A stretch of DNA of 51,357 bases from JBPEXY01 sp052031065 (GTDB lineage Bacteria > Pseudomonadota > Gammaproteobacteria > Immundisolibacterales > Immundisolibacteraceae), in the NCBI GenBank assembly GCA_052031065.1, contig JBPEXY010000213.1:1-51357 (forward strand), written 5' to 3'. The translations under genes and the position numbers were made by a program. This document shows, one piece after another, positions 26,372-35,142 of this stretch (its first letter is position 1; every line of letters starts with the position of its first letter). The notes under the pieces were generated by a model. That model ran no database searches and had not been told where the DNA came from. It saw only the letters and a list, made by a program, of their open reading frames with translations.

Positions 26372-26763
26372 TTAAGATCATCCTCTGATGACACAAAAGC
26401 GTTATAGGTCACACTAAACTCTGCTTCACCCTCAGTGGCTACCGAAACTGAGATGCGTCTCAGCCGCTGATCAGCCGCAGACTGCACCTGTCGCCGCCAC
26501 TTCCAGATTCGCCCAGCCATAGAAACTTCGCCGCTGCGCTCCCCAACAGCCACCGGGACAAGCCCCAGTTGGATGGCAGCCAGATGATCATTTGCCACCC
26601 AACCGGCAACAACCCTTTGATTGATCATGTGTTGATTACGCGCCGCGGAACCGATAACCCGATAGCTACCAGTCAGAACGGTCGCCGCTACCAAAGTTGC
26701 GATTAACACTTCCAGCAGCGTAAACCCGTTTGCGGATATCGGCCGAAAGGACAAAGTGTTCAT
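26368..26763 (-). CDS. gspI: type II secretion minor pseudopilin GspI
   Basis: Minor pseudopilin of 131 residues with prepilin motif NG|FTLLEVLIATLVAATVL (cleavage after Gly13). The rest matches the short GspI domain, including WVANDHLAAIQLG. I start at ATG 26763, 13 bases after the gspH stop; a longer in-frame extension into gspH adds 39 residues that would put the prepilin motif far from the N-terminus. It overlaps gspJ by four bases. Confidence 0.9.
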   Translation of the reverse strand: MNTLSFRPISANGFTLLEVLIATLVAATVLTGSYRVIGSAARNQHMINQRVVAGWVANDHLAAIQLGLVPVAVGERSGEVSMAGRIWKWRRQVQSAADQRLRRISVSVATEGEAEFSVTYNAFVSSEDDLK

Positions 26764-26776
26764 TCCTTTGCTACCG

Positions 26777-27286
26777 TTATGGGGCCAGTCTCGCCGACTG
26801 CGATTCTCCGGCGATAACTCTCGGGGATTCGCCAGGGCGTATGGAAATTTCAAACTCTGGCTGTGGCTCGTCAACAGCAATGTGTAACTGTGGCTCTCTT
26901 ACCTGCCCGGCATTCAGGGGCACTTCTATGCCATCTACTATCAGGCGCCAGGCACCCTGTTTCAGTCGCCCTGCTTGCAACGCCCTCCTCTCACTGACCG
27001 ACCAGCCGTAGCCTTCATTGTCCTGTAAACGGTATTCAAAGAACCGATATTCACCACTTGAAAAACCAACACCGAAAGCACGCCCTGTCATGGTACTGAC
27101 CATACCTGCATGGTTAACCTGTAGCACCAGTTTCTCCATAAGCACCCGCTGACGCTGCTGATCTGTAAAAGTGAAATTCCAGCTAACTGCACCGACCAGG
27201 ACCGTTAAGATAGCCAGTACAATCAGTACCTCGATAAGCGTGAATCCGCGACGAGTGTTTTTTGCACCGGGGTTCAAAGAGATCAA
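26777..27286 (-). CDS. gspH: type II secretion minor pseudopilin GspH
   Basis: Minor pseudopilin of 169 residues with prepilin motif RRG|FTLIEVLIVLAILTVLVGAV (cleavage after Gly14). A beta-rich GspH domain follows, with VNHAGMVSTMTGRAFGVGFS. The likely start is TTG at 27286, five bases after the gspG stop, with a purine-rich site inside the gspG end. Order and spacing fit the pseudopilin operon. Confidence 0.88.
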   Translation of the reverse strand: MISLNPGAKNTRRGFTLIEVLIVLAILTVLVGAVSWNFTFTDQQRQRVLMEKLVLQVNHAGMVSTMTGRAFGVGFSSGEYRFFEYRLQDNEGYGWSVSERRALQAGRLKQGAWRLIVDGIEVPLNAGQVREPQLHIAVDEPQPEFEISIRPGESPRVIAGESQSARLAP

Positions 27287-27291
27287 GACCG

Positions 27292-27762
27292 TCAGTCCAG
27301 ACTCCAGTTGAAAATATCGGCATTCTCACCCTCCCCACCGGGAGTGCCATCAGCTCCCAGGGAATAGACCTCGATGCTAGCTTTCTCCCCCGGATGTTGA
27401 TAACCATAGGGCTGTCCCCAGGGGTCCTTGGGTAATTTCCTGAGATAACCATCAGCATTCCAGTTTGTTGCCCGTGGCTCTAACTGTGGACTGGCAACCA
27501 GTGCAGACAACCCCTGGGCTGTGGTCGGATAGCGAAAATTATCGAGTCTATAAAGATCCAGGGCAGCTTCAATCGCACGGATATCATGTCCAGCCCTGAC
27601 CACCCTCGCCTCGCCCGGTCGAGACATTATTCTTGGCACGACCAATGCAGCCAGCACGCTCAAAATAGCAACCACGATCATCACTTCAATAAGCGTGAAA
27701 CCGGCCGTCTGTACCGCTGATGATCTTTCTTTCACTTCGAACCTCGTCTTGTGAATTCCCAT
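27292..27762 (-). CDS. gspG: type II secretion major pseudopilin GspG
   Basis: Major subunit of the T2SS pseudopilus, 156 residues, with prepilin motif TAG|FTLIEVMIVVAILSVLAALV (cleavage after Gly21). The mature part has the typical GspG calcium-loop and C-terminal sequence, LRKLPKDPWGQPYGYQHPG followed by EVYSLGADGTPGGEGENADI. Prepilin peptidase (GspO/PilD) is required but not encoded in this window. gspF ends nine bases upstream. Confidence 0.96.
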   Translation of the reverse strand: MGIHKTRFEVKERSSAVQTAGFTLIEVMIVVAILSVLAALVVPRIMSRPGEARVVRAGHDIRAIEAALDLYRLDNFRYPTTAQGLSALVASPQLEPRATNWNADGYLRKLPKDPWGQPYGYQHPGEKASIEVYSLGADGTPGGEGENADIFNWSLD

Positions 27763-27770
27763 TTATCTGG

Positions 27771-28985
27771 CTAGTAAACCAGGGTGTTCATATCCAGAAC
27801 CGGAACAAGTATCGACAGAACGATCAACAGCACTACGCCCCCCATGATCAGAATCAGTGCCGGCTCCAATACCCCGGTGATAATCAGCAGTCGATTTTTC
27901 AACTCCGTCTCCATTAAACCAGCCGCATATTCCAGAGACTCACCGAGATTACCGTTCGATTCACCGGTGTGCACCATTTGCACCAGCAGGGGCGGAAAGT
28001 TCCCGTGTTGGGTGAGGGCATTACTCAGTGAAACACCCCTGATAATATCCTGGCGTACCCGGCCAAGTTGCGATGAAACCTCTCTGTTACCAACAGCAGC
28101 GGTCGAAAGCCGTACAGCCTCCGGAACAGGCACCGCATTACCACACACCAGCGCCATCGTCCTGGTAAAACGCGACACCTCGAGATCCATAATCAGTCTG
28201 CCTGTCACTGGGGCTCTCAATAACAGCCTGTCTATGGACAGCCTGCCCCCCTGGGACCGATAAACAAACGCTATACCAATCGTAGCAACCAATAGAATCA
28301 GCAACAGGAACCCGCCAAATTCCTGTAATCCCCGGCTAACTGCCAGCAGCAGACGAGTCAGAACGGGTAGTGTCATGTCGACTGCATCGAACACTTCCAC
28401 CAACTGGGGCATGACAAAAACCAACAACGCGACGACCACACCGATCGCGGCCAACGCCAGAACCGCAGGGTAGATCAGCGCAAGCAGTAAATCTCTTCTC
28501 AGATTGTTCTGTTCTTCTACATGCCGGGCCAGCTGGAAAAGTGTTTCGTCCAGTCGACCAGTCCTTTCTCCAGCTGTCACCGAGGCGATTTGGAGCGGCT
28601 TGAAATCGTCGGGAAATCGCGCCAGGGCATGGGCCAGGGTTTCACCTTCCAATACACGCTGACGGATAGCCGTCAGCAGCTCTCTCTGGTGTCGAGGGGA
28701 TTGCCTCTCTATCGCTGCCAGCACTTCAGTAAGCGACTCGCCACTACGCAGCATCGTTGCTACTTGGCGCAACACCAATGCCAATTCTCTTCGAGACAGC
28801 GATTTTTTGGTGCGGTTCAGTGATAACTTCTCAGGCGCTTTTCCACCCGGAACCTCAACCATCTGTAACGGGTTAAGGCCATCCCTGCGCAAAGACCGAC
28901 CAGCTTCTACTGACGACTCTGCGCTGATACGACCACGCCTGTTTCTGCCCTGTTGATCAAGAGCTTTATAGCGGTAGACAGGCAT
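27771..28985 (-). CDS. gspF: type II secretion platform protein GspF
   Basis: Polytopic inner-membrane platform protein of 404 residues with the duplicated T2SSF domain (about 70-195 and 275-395) and three membrane segments near 170-190, 225-245 and 375-400. Signature segments are VTAGERTGRLDETLFQLARH and MVHTGESNGNLGESLEYAA. It starts with MPVYRYKALDQQGRNRRG, the usual GspF beginning, 28 bases after gspE. Confidence 0.95.
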   Translation of the reverse strand: MPVYRYKALDQQGRNRRGRISAESSVEAGRSLRRDGLNPLQMVEVPGGKAPEKLSLNRTKKSLSRRELALVLRQVATMLRSGESLTEVLAAIERQSPRHQRELLTAIRQRVLEGETLAHALARFPDDFKPLQIASVTAGERTGRLDETLFQLARHVEEQNNLRRDLLLALIYPAVLALAAIGVVVALLVFVMPQLVEVFDAVDMTLPVLTRLLLAVSRGLQEFGGFLLLILLVATIGIAFVYRSQGGRLSIDRLLLRAPVTGRLIMDLEVSRFTRTMALVCGNAVPVPEAVRLSTAAVGNREVSSQLGRVRQDIIRGVSLSNALTQHGNFPPLLVQMVHTGESNGNLGESLEYAAGLMETELKNRLLIITGVLEPALILIMGGVVLLIVLSILVPVLDMNTLVY

Positions 28986-29013
28986 TTAGATACTCGGATC
29001 CGATTAAGGCTCT

Positions 29014-30519
29014 CTAGTCCACGATGCGGACCAGCTCGTCGACCGAAGTTTTACCAGCCAGCAGTGCAACCCTGCCGCTCTCCCGCAACCCTTCCGAGTA
29101 CGATCGTACCGCCTTAATCAATTCAGATTCCGGGGCGTCATCATGAATTAACTGTCGTAGCGAATCGTCAACGGCCACCACCTCAAACACTGCCAGGCGA
29201 CCACGATACCCCGTGTAGTCACAAGCGGCACAACCTTCTCCCGCCCGATAGATCGATTCTTCTGCCCCCAGCTTCCACTGCTTGCTGATCACTTCAGATG
29301 GCGTTTCCTTCACCTTACACTGGGGACATAGCTCCCTGACAAGCCGCTGGGCAATCAGACCACTGAGTCCGGCCGCAAGTTGATAAGATTCAATGCCCAT
29401 ATCCCGCAACCTGGATGCCGCTCCAATAGCAGTATTGGTGTGTAATGTAGACAACACCAAATGTCCGGTCAGACTGGCCTGAATAGAGGTTTTCGCAGTT
29501 TCGAGGTCGCGTATCTCTCCAACCATCACGACATCAGGGTCCTGTCGCAGGATCGCTCTCAACCCCCGCGCAAAGTCAAGACCTACTTTAGGATTGACCT
29601 GGGTCTGCCCAACACCCGGCAAATGGTATTCAACCGGGTCCTCAACAGTCATGATATTGGTAGATCGATCATTAAGCCGACTTAGCAGCGCATAGAGGGT
29701 TGTCGTTTTACCTGAACCGGTCGGTCCGGTGACAAGCAGGATACCATTGGGTTTTTGTATCAGCGCATCAAGATCCCGGCTCTGCCGGCTGGTCAATCCC
29801 AGCTGATCAACACGTAAAAGCGATGCTTGTTGATCAAGAATTCGCATCACCACACGTTCACCGTGGGCCGAAGGCAGTGTCGAAACCCGCAGATCCACCT
29901 GCCTGTCGCCAGACTGGACAGCGATACGGCCATCCTGGGGCACGCGCTTTTCAGCGATATCCAAGCGCGCCATCACCTTGACCCGGGATGCAATCAGCGG
30001 TGCCAACCCCACGTCCAACGTCAACACCTCTCGCAACACGCCATCTACACGCAGCCTGGCGATTAATTGATCAGCATAGGGTTCCAGATGTACATCTGAC
30101 GCTGACAACCTGATCGCCTCCGCCAGCAAGGCATTGAGCAAACTGATGATTGGCGCGTCACCATCTTCATCAAGCAGGTCTTCGGGGGGGGGAAGTTGAT
30201 CAACCAGGCTACGCAGATCGGATCGACCTTCAAGATCAACTGCTATTTCGGAAGATGAACTACGATCTGCGGTATACGCATCGTGGAGAATTCTTTCAAA
30301 AATGGCCTGGGGGTGAATTTCCAGTCCGGCGACGCCGCCATAGTAACGTTGAATCTCCAGTATCGCTAAGGGAGATCCACTTTCACTACAGTGGACCAGG
30401 GGAACGGCGGCGTCTCTCGACTCCACTACCACCCCATACTGTTTAGCAAAGCGGTAGGGTAACTTTAGCAGCTCATCTTTGCCGCGATCAGTCCACTGCG
30501 CTGAATCGGACACGTTCAC
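29014..30519 (-). CDS. gspE: type II secretion ATPase GspE
   Basis: Cytoplasmic hexameric ATPase powering pseudopilus assembly, 501 residues. Walker A is TGPTGSGKTTTLY, the Asp box follows at VEDPVEYHLPGVGQTQVN, Walker B is VMVGEIRDLETA, and the His box LTGHLVLSTLHTN is present. The zinc-binding C-terminal element has two CxxC pairs (CPQC and CAAC). The start is a GTG. Two bases separate it from the gspD stop upstream. Confidence 0.97.
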   Translation of the reverse strand: MNVSDSAQWTDRGKDELLKLPYRFAKQYGVVVESRDAAVPLVHCSESGSPLAILEIQRYYGGVAGLEIHPQAIFERILHDAYTADRSSSSEIAVDLEGRSDLRSLVDQLPPPEDLLDEDGDAPIISLLNALLAEAIRLSASDVHLEPYADQLIARLRVDGVLREVLTLDVGLAPLIASRVKVMARLDIAEKRVPQDGRIAVQSGDRQVDLRVSTLPSAHGERVVMRILDQQASLLRVDQLGLTSRQSRDLDALIQKPNGILLVTGPTGSGKTTTLYALLSRLNDRSTNIMTVEDPVEYHLPGVGQTQVNPKVGLDFARGLRAILRQDPDVVMVGEIRDLETAKTSIQASLTGHLVLSTLHTNTAIGAASRLRDMGIESYQLAAGLSGLIAQRLVRELCPQCKVKETPSEVISKQWKLGAEESIYRAGEGCAACDYTGYRGRLAVFEVVAVDDSLRQLIHDDAPESELIKAVRSYSEGLRESGRVALLAGKTSVDELVRIVD

Positions 30520-30521
30520 AG

Positions 30522-32444
30522 CTAGCGCTGATCTATCTCAGCATCCAGCTTCGGCAGGATTTCCACCGGTAGACCACTGGAAAACTTCTCTTCTGCCATC
30601 AGTCGCTGTGCCAGTTGCGCAGCACGCATTGAGCGATATTTCCCCCCGGTGACGAGAGTGGCATCAGCCGCAGTACGAACAATTTCCGGCTTTAGAAAGA
30701 CCATCAGTTTACGTTTGTCTCGTTCGTTTGACTGAAAGCGGAACAATGACCCAACCAGGGGAAGGCTGCCCAACACCGGCACCTTCTCTTCGACGGTGAC
30801 CGTTTGGTTATCTATCAGCCCACCTAGTACCAGGGTTTCATTACTCTCGACCAGAACCGAAGTTCGAATTGAACGCTTGTCGGTAACCAGGTCACTGGCA
30901 CCAGCGGTAGAGCTATCCGCCGAAATGCTGGAGACTTCCTGATGCAGGTCGAGCTTAATGGTATTGCTTTCGCTGATCTGGGGCGTCACCTTCAGACTGA
31001 CACCCACATCTTCACGCTCAATGGTCTGAAAAGGGTTCACCGAACCGGCTGCTGCACCGGTGTTGGTAAACTGCCCGGTCACAAATGGCACGGACTGACC
31101 AACCAGAATTTCCGCCTCCTGATTATCCAGAGTCATAATCGACGGTGTGGAAAGAATGTTGGTACTTACATCTGCTGTAAGTGCTCTTAACAATCCAGCA
31201 AAACTAGTCCCATTCCTGTTGAGGTTACCAACAGCGAGACTCAAGCCTCTGCTGACTATCGGGTCACCGCCCAACGCGCTCTGAGCGACATCAGCAATAT
31301 TGGAACCGCCACTGCTAAACACCGTTCCAGCAACCGGTCCACTACCGTCGCCGCTGCCATCGATCAGCCACTGAACGCCGAGTTCATCCGCAGTGTCGTG
31401 GCTGACATCGGCAATTATCGCCTCTACCAGTACCTGAGAGCGGCGTACGTCGAGCTTTCTGATCGTCTCACGCAAGGTATTAAACACGGGCCTCGCGGCA
31501 CTGATGACCAGGGAATTAGTATGCGGATCAGCCTGGATAGAGGTCTGCACCCCACCTTGATCAGCAGATGACTCAAGCGTTCCGGCCAACAGCGGGGCCA
31601 GCTCTTCCGCAGTGGCATATTTGAGATAGACCACATGGGTGTTGGACTGGCCATCCGTCGGCATATCCAGATGTGCAATAACACCGCGCATCCTCACGCG
31701 CCCCGACTGTTCACCACTGAGTAGAATGCTGTTGGTTCTCACGTCAGCTATAAAATCGACGCCTTGCAGGCTATTTCCAACGCTGGACTGCAAAGCGGTC
31801 AAAGCTCCTGCCAGCTCTTCAGCAGAGGCATTGTCCAGCTTGATCAATTCAGCTTCGGCGCCAGTAACAACATCGACCCGGCGAATCAGCGCCTTGATCC
31901 GCTCGACGTTATAGGAGTGATCGCTGATCACAAGGATCCCCGAATTTGGGAATGCCGCGAGGTGAGCGTATTGGGGAACAAGCGGCCTTAAAGCGGGCAG
32001 AATCTGCTGTGCCGATACGTTCCTAACCTCCACCACCTCGGTCACAATATCCCCACCAACAATGTCGGTGGGTGCGGCTCCGGCAACCACACCACTGGTT
32101 TTGGCATTAACGTTAGGAACAATTTTAATCACCTCTCCACTGCCAACCGCAGAAAAGCCGTGGACATCGAGAATAGAGAGGAAAACATCGTAAAGCTCCT
32201 CATGACTCATCGGCTGACTGGAGATGACGGTTACCTTTCCAGTAACGCGGGGGTCAATCACGAAATTGGTGCCCGTAACCTCGGCGACGGTGCTGATCAG
32301 CGCATGGATATCGGCATCCTGAAGGTTAAGAGTAATTTCCTGAACCCGTGCCGAGACTGGCCATATCAGCAGTACCAGCAGGATTAACCTGACTGTTCGA
32401 TTAAAGAAGTCTGTAAAAGCGTTGCTGCGGGAATTGGGGTTCAT
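30522..32444 (-). CDS. gspD: type II secretion secretin GspD
   Basis: Outer-membrane secretin of 640 residues. A signal peptide (TVRLILLVLLIWPVSARV) is followed by the N0 domain (ITLNLQDADIHALISTVAEV), three N1-type KH-like repeats, and the secretin core with QSVPFVTGQFTNTG, TIEREDVGVSLKVTPQI and VPVLGSLPLVGSLFRF. A serine/aspartate-rich C-terminal S-domain end is not obvious. I start at ATG 32444; a longer frame to 32522 adds 26 basic residues before the signal peptide. A 321-base noncoding stretch separates it from gspC, unusual inside a gsp operon. Confidence 0.95.
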   Translation of the reverse strand: MNPNSRSNAFTDFFNRTVRLILLVLLIWPVSARVQEITLNLQDADIHALISTVAEVTGTNFVIDPRVTGKVTVISSQPMSHEELYDVFLSILDVHGFSAVGSGEVIKIVPNVNAKTSGVVAGAAPTDIVGGDIVTEVVEVRNVSAQQILPALRPLVPQYAHLAAFPNSGILVISDHSYNVERIKALIRRVDVVTGAEAELIKLDNASAEELAGALTALQSSVGNSLQGVDFIADVRTNSILLSGEQSGRVRMRGVIAHLDMPTDGQSNTHVVYLKYATAEELAPLLAGTLESSADQGGVQTSIQADPHTNSLVISAARPVFNTLRETIRKLDVRRSQVLVEAIIADVSHDTADELGVQWLIDGSGDGSGPVAGTVFSSGGSNIADVAQSALGGDPIVSRGLSLAVGNLNRNGTSFAGLLRALTADVSTNILSTPSIMTLDNQEAEILVGQSVPFVTGQFTNTGAAAGSVNPFQTIEREDVGVSLKVTPQISESNTIKLDLHQEVSSISADSSTAGASDLVTDKRSIRTSVLVESNETLVLGGLIDNQTVTVEEKVPVLGSLPLVGSLFRFQSNERDKRKLMVFLKPEIVRTAADATLVTGGKYRSMRAAQLAQRLMAEEKFSSGLPVEILPKLDAEIDQR

Positions 32445-32765
32445 CGTGACCGTTCCGTTAATCACCGAATTCAAGATTGAAATGCCATAGTTTGATCGCA
32501 CCCACCACCTTCTCCATCTCATACGCTAACGATAACATATAATAAAAACAATGTGATATGAATGACTCCTAACCATTTGCTTTAATAAAAAACTGAGATT
32601 TTTACGCGCTGCAAAGTACGTCGACAACGCTGCTAGCGGACCGTGAGCCAGCGGGTCATTTTTTCTGTTTTGCATCAAGAACCCAGCCTCTCTATCGGCC
32701 ACCAGCAGAGTACGACACTGCTTGCGGCCGACTAAAGATAACTCGGTGAAGTTAAGGGACGGGAT
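32445..32765. other. 321-base gap between gspC and gspD
   Basis: No gene is seen. The gspD-proximal part (about 32520-32610) is AT-rich and could hold a separate gspD promoter, for example around the TATTATAT-like stretch near 32540, but I find no well-spaced -35. A plus-strand dyad CGCTG (32628-32632) / CAGCG (32649-32653) is followed by six Ts (32659-32664), a terminator-like structure antisense to the operon. There is no plus-strand gene upstream that would need it. Confidence 0.5.
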
Positions 32766-33236
32766 TTAACGCCGCTCAGTGCCACGCGCTTGCAACCGCA
32801 AAAATTCCCGTTTGCCAGCCCTCTCAAAAATTACGCGGTCAACAAGGATCTGGCTCAGTTTGGCGTTTCCAGGCAATACATCACCCAATACATAACTCCT
32901 GTGGCTGCCATTTTCTGTGCTGATAATCGCATGTCCGTCCCGCGGATTTTCCGCTAACACTACACCATGCAGGATTAGCTTTAGAGGGGTGGGCGACACA
33001 GTTTCCACAGGCCCTGCTATTTCTACCCTGTCACCCTCCGGCCCGAACAGTCCCGCGTTGGTAATCGTGCGCAGATTTTCCTCGACTGTCGGGGTACTGA
33101 GTGATAACAAACCGGAAAGCGTATCCTTATCCACCTTTTGAGCAGCTTGCCTCTGCCCATTAAATAATTGAAGACTAACCCAGACCAACACCGATAGAAG
33201 AAGAAAATTACCCGCCCACACTACCCGATTGATCAC
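32766..33236 (-). CDS. gspC: type II secretion protein GspC (short, HR domain only)
   Basis: Inner-membrane protein that contacts the secretin N0 domain, 156 residues. A transmembrane segment lies at residues ~6-24 (VWAGNFLLLSVLVWVSLQLF). The homology-region domain starts at LFGPEGDRVEIAGP and runs through PLKLILHGVVLAENPRDGHAII and the SYVLGDVLPG turn. There is no PDZ or coiled-coil C-terminal domain, so it is shorter than Klebsiella or E. coli GspC (~270-300). It is followed by a long noncoding gap before gspD and preceded by three accessory-looking genes. Confidence 0.85.
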   Translation of the reverse strand: MINRVVWAGNFLLLSVLVWVSLQLFNGQRQAAQKVDKDTLSGLLSLSTPTVEENLRTITNAGLFGPEGDRVEIAGPVETVSPTPLKLILHGVVLAENPRDGHAIISTENGSHRSYVLGDVLPGNAKLSQILVDRVIFERAGKREFLRLQARGTERR

Positions 33237-33252
33237 TGCTTATGGTTCCCGC

Positions 33253-33705
33253 TTAATCGCACCAGAAACTCGCCGACTCCTCTGCTTTGGCCAGTTTTTT
33301 TAATCGCTCAGCTTCTTCAACGTAATTACCCTGAGAATCAAACATACGCTTATTCATGTAGCTTTTGATATCGGCAACTGCCTTTCGGGATTGCGCGCAA
33401 TTTTTTTCACGCTCCACTTTTTCCGCCTCTAACTGCGCTTTATTCTCCTTTTCCTGTTGCCGTTGGACGGTGTAGTCGGCCTGCTTCTGTTCGAACTGTT
33501 TGCGCAGCTCTATACCAAAATCCATCGGTAGGGCCGGTTTTGGCGGCGGCTTAACCCACTCTGACTCAACTTCCGTCGGCGGGCGGGCACCAAAATGGGT
33601 CTGGCCATTCTCGTCTACCCACTTGTAGATATCTGCAGCAGAGACTAACCCGCTACCCCATACCAGGAGTGTCCCCAGCGCCAATCCGGCAGCCCTACTG
33701 ATCAT
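33253..33705 (-). CDS. DUF4124-domain secreted protein
   Basis: A 150-residue exported protein. The signal peptide is residues ~1-23 (AAGLALGTLLVWGSGLVSAA), then the DUF4124 core DIYKWVDENGQTHFGARPP, and a charged, probably coiled-coil C-terminal half rich in Glu, Gln and Lys. The ATG at 33705 has an excellent GGAGGTGG ribosome site and overlaps the upstream gene by 11 bases. Function of DUF4124 is unknown; it often occurs in envelope proteins. Its 16-base spacing to gspC suggests cotranscription with the secretion operon. Confidence 0.82.
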   Translation of the reverse strand: MISRAAGLALGTLLVWGSGLVSAADIYKWVDENGQTHFGARPPTEVESEWVKPPPKPALPMDFGIELRKQFEQKQADYTVQRQQEKENKAQLEAEKVEREKNCAQSRKAVADIKSYMNKRMFDSQGNYVEEAERLKKLAKAEESASFWCD

Positions 33706-34552
33706 CTGCCACCTCCACTTTGATCTGATATTGTCGATCCCGTGATGTTTCCATGAAACTATACTGCGTTTTTCCTGTAGACCTGATCTGCGCACCTGAC
33801 CCTAAACCCGCAACCGTCGTCCATTCCGCCAGATTAACCAGTAACGTCGTGCCCAGAGATTGCCGGCTGACGTCAGTGCGACCTGAAAAACGTTCCCTCC
33901 GTTGGCGTATTTCGATTCTTGCATCTGCATTACCCAGCCTGACTGCTTTGACGATCAAACCACTGATCGCCGCGCGCTGATAGCTGATTAGTCCTGGATG
34001 CCCGCTTAAGGTTTGCCGTAGCGCCACGGATGGTTGTTCAGCTCCAGTAAAAAAAAATGCCTCCCCACCTTCAACCACTCTGATCTGTTGATTAAGACCG
34101 CCTCTTTCGGCTGTTGCAAAACGCTGGCTAGCAATCGTGAGAGTTACATCACTCTCCCTGGAGTCGTCGCTGCCTGATACGCCCTTGCGTAGAGTTAACC
34201 CGGATAACACTCTCTCCTCGTGCAGCTCGTTTCCACTGATCTGCCGCATTGAAATGATCATAGTAGCCGGTCTGCGATCGAGTTCCCGCAAGGCTCTTGA
34301 TAAAGCGTTTAAGGTGTTCGGGTCGGTGCGGACCAGTAATTTATCGTTTTCGCCAGCGATGAAATCGCCGGCCGTTAACAAGGGTTTGACAAGTGGAATC
34401 AGCTCTTCTGCAGTACGATGTTGTAATGTGATAGTAGTGAGTTGTTGCGTTTGCGCCATTGATCCAGAAAATACCGCGAGCCACGCAAGAAGTATCAGGG
34501 ACACCCGGTTCCAACCTGGCCAACGTGTGGATAAGGGAGCACACAACAACAT
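33695..34552 (-). CDS. secretin N-domain-like (NolW-type) exported protein
   Basis: A 285-residue exported protein with signal peptide RVSLILLAWLAVFSGSMAQ (residues ~16-34). Directly after it comes a segment like the N1/NolW domain of secretins: TTITLQHRTAEELIPLVKPL followed by NDKLLVRTDPNTLNALSRAL and ELDRRPATMIISM. The remainder (about 115-285) is beta-rich and unrecognised, with no secretin pore domain. It lies two genes upstream of gspC in the same direction, overlapping the DUF4124 gene. I infer a periplasmic accessory to the T2SS secretin, but no function is established. Confidence 0.72.
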   Translation of the reverse strand: MLLCAPLSTRWPGWNRVSLILLAWLAVFSGSMAQTQQLTTITLQHRTAEELIPLVKPLLTAGDFIAGENDKLLVRTDPNTLNALSRALRELDRRPATMIISMRQISGNELHEERVLSGLTLRKGVSGSDDSRESDVTLTIASQRFATAERGGLNQQIRVVEGGEAFFFTGAEQPSVALRQTLSGHPGLISYQRAAISGLIVKAVRLGNADARIEIRQRRERFSGRTDVSRQSLGTTLLVNLAEWTTVAGLGSGAQIRSTGKTQYSFMETSRDRQYQIKVEVADDQ

Positions 34553-34578
34553 AAATTAATTCACTCCACCACTGCCGG

Positions 34579-35097
34579 CTAAATTCCAAGGCGACGGAAT
34601 TCCGCCTCTACTTCGCTCATGGCCCAGAGTTCATCAAATTTTCTGACCAATTCCACCGTCCGCAGCGAATCCGCGTAGCAACCGGTACCTTCTGGCCGGT
34701 CACCCAGTTCACGGCTCAGATAGCCGCTGTTATCAAAAGTGATGAAAGCGTCAGCAAAATTCCGGTGTTGATCTGCCGGCCTGTGGATATGCACAAAGGT
34801 AGGTAAACGCCGTGCGAGTTCAACCAGGCGGTGCCCCTGCCTGATAGCCGTTTCCGGACGTTGAACCAGGATATGGACCTGGGCGACGCGTCCGTGCGTT
34901 CTGATAAACCGGCTGAAGGCAGTGACGATCGTTTCCTGATCAAGAATTGCTGCATCAAAATCCTGCGAGAAGATGCAGATACGCCGCGTGGATTGATTGA
35001 CCATAGCGGCTACGTGGGTGACGTACTCGCTGTATCTTGTCAACACAAACGAGTCTGTGTCTTCTCCCAGCTGTGGAGAAACCTTTTCGTGATCCAT
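34579..35097 (-). CDS. DUF7931-like protein (possible PLD-like fold)
   Basis: A 172-residue soluble protein resembling the domain often fused to or placed beside GNAT acetyltransferases in gammaproteobacteria (DUF7931). Features are TRRICIFSQDFDAAILDQE near the start, VHILVQRPETAIRQGHRLVE in the middle, and ADAFITFDNSGYLSREL. The strand-turn pattern is reminiscent of one phospholipase-D repeat, but no HKD motif is present, so catalysis is doubtful. It is 26 bases upstream of the secretin-N-like gene. No acetyltransferase partner is adjacent here. Confidence 0.65.
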   Translation of the reverse strand: MDHEKVSPQLGEDTDSFVLTRYSEYVTHVAAMVNQSTRRICIFSQDFDAAILDQETIVTAFSRFIRTHGRVAQVHILVQRPETAIRQGHRLVELARRLPTFVHIHRPADQHRNFADAFITFDNSGYLSRELGDRPEGTGCYADSLRTVELVRKFDELWAMSEVEAEFRRLGI

Positions 35098-35142
35098 GAC
35101 GCTCTCCTGTTCGCTCTGCGGTTGGTAGTTTCTCCTGCTACT

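Noticed and set aside
27633..27647. Sigma-54-like TGGCACGACCAATGC within gspG
   Set aside because: It is inside coding sequence and points against the operon, so it is most likely chance.
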